DNA of 64,000 nucleotides from Actinomycetospora soli (GTDB lineage Bacteria > Actinomycetota > Actinomycetes > Mycobacteriales > Pseudonocardiaceae): NCBI RefSeq assembly GCF_021026295.1, contig NZ_JAJNDA010000008.1, positions 222,153-286,152 on the forward strand, written 5' to 3'. This document shows positions 63,881 to 64,000 of this stretch, piece after piece. The notes beneath the pieces were generated by a model. The model ran no database searches and was not told the origin of the DNA. It saw only the letters and a list, made by a program, of their open reading frames with translations. The translations under genes and the position numbers were made by a program. Within the stretch, counting starts at the first letter, position 1, and each line of letters opens with the position of its first letter.

Positions 63881-64000
63881 GACCCCGTAGACCGGACACC
63901 TGGGGTGTGGGGTCAGTGATCTTGGTCGGGGTCGGTGTGGCGGGCTTCGAAGTCGACCGGTGAGAGCATTCCGATGCTGGAATGGCGTCTGATCGGGTTG
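63880..64000. mobile_element. One end of an IS3-family insertion sequence (runs off the window)
   Basis: The boundary is placed at 63880, where TGACCCCGTAGACCGGACAC begins, a TG-starting terminal inverted repeat in the style of IS3 elements. 33 bp inside is the transposase stop. The opposite end and any target duplication are outside the window. Confidence 0.68.
63913..64000 (-). CDS. IS3-family transposase (orfB), C-terminal end only
   Basis: The last ~28 codons read NPIRRHSSIGMLSPVDFEAR then HTDPDQDH and stop at 63915-63913. NP-RRHSS-G--SP-DFE is the standard end of the IS3 OrfB DDE integrase, just after the catalytic Glu region. The remainder is beyond the window edge. Whether the copy is intact cannot be judged. 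Confidence 0.88.
   Translation of the reverse strand, partial: NPIRRHSSIGMLSPVDFEARHTDPDQDH

Overview
The window is a very GC-rich chromosome segment from a high-GC Gram-positive actinobacterium. A Pseudonocardiaceae-type genome (Pseudonocardia or a relative) fits best. The reasons are the mycobacterial/actinomycete-style division and signalling block (tRNA-Leu, fhaA, fhaB, pstP, rodA, pbpA, pknA, pknB, trpG, crgA, PH protein, rhomboid, ppiA), actinobacterial families such as DUF6474, DUF5313, SCO6745-like and DUF1023, frequent GTG starts, and many genes that appear leaderless (a -10 hexamer 6-7 nt before the start codon). The genus is an inference; no rRNA gene is present to confirm it.

Layout. 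1-2 kb: the 5' part of a RecB-type nuclease and a DUF6474 protein. 2.3-9.1 kb: an IclR regulator fused by overlap to an OpuC-type quaternary-amine ABC transporter (permease, ATPase, permease), followed by three tandem binding-protein genes, the third strongly degenerated. 9-15 kb: an SDR; a three-gene set (zinc alcohol dehydrogenase, amidohydrolase, MIP18/DUF59 protein) that normally accompanies soluble propane monooxygenases but stands here without the oxygenase; a MetE-like methyltransferase; and an IclR gene divergent from a GH65 sugar phosphorylase/hydrolase. 17.4-17.7 kb: an intergenic island with a duplicated long palindrome; a third diverged copy lies at 53.7 kb. 17.7-24.3 kb: an orphan Ser/Thr kinase, a small MT0933-like protein, an acyl-CoA thioesterase-like protein, a seryl-tRNA synthetase whose motifs are not of the usual actinobacterial type, an RmlB-like dehydratase with an altered catalytic triad, and a DUF4185 protein. 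24.4-37.3 kb: the conserved division/phospho-signalling block.

37.3-45.1 kb: a Lys/Ala-rich membrane-anchored protein; a translationally coupled pair of WXG100-like small protein and WxG-fused alpha/beta hydrolase; a Mug-type uracil-DNA glycosylase; a two-gene module (metallo-beta-lactamase lactonase plus HOT-type iron dehydrogenase) that would take a gamma-lactone to a semialdehyde; an FmdB zinc-ribbon protein with a Gly-His tail; and two tandem SCO6745-family genes. 45.1-49.4 kb: carotenoid-modification genes (CruF-like hydratase, GT2 glycosyltransferase, CrtI/CrtD-like desaturase), the last overlapping tail-to-tail by 239 bp with a CDP-alcohol phosphatidyltransferase. 49.4-63.7 kb: YihY/BrkB membrane protein, quinone-reductase-like MDR, cholesterol-oxidase-like flavoprotein, peptidase E, an unusual amidohydrolase, a YdiJ-type FAD/Fe-S dehydrogenase, DUF5313, a TetR/FAD-monooxygenase divergent pair with a visible operator, two GNAT acetyltransferases and a secreted TAP-like peptidase. 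63.7-64 kb: a gene remnant cut by the end of an IS3-family element that runs out of the window.

The genes combine into several small catabolic and uptake modules (betaine/choline uptake; an alcohol/ketone branch related to propane oxidation; lactone catabolism) around the essential cell-envelope kinase block. No complete biosynthetic cluster, CRISPR array, prophage or defence island was seen.
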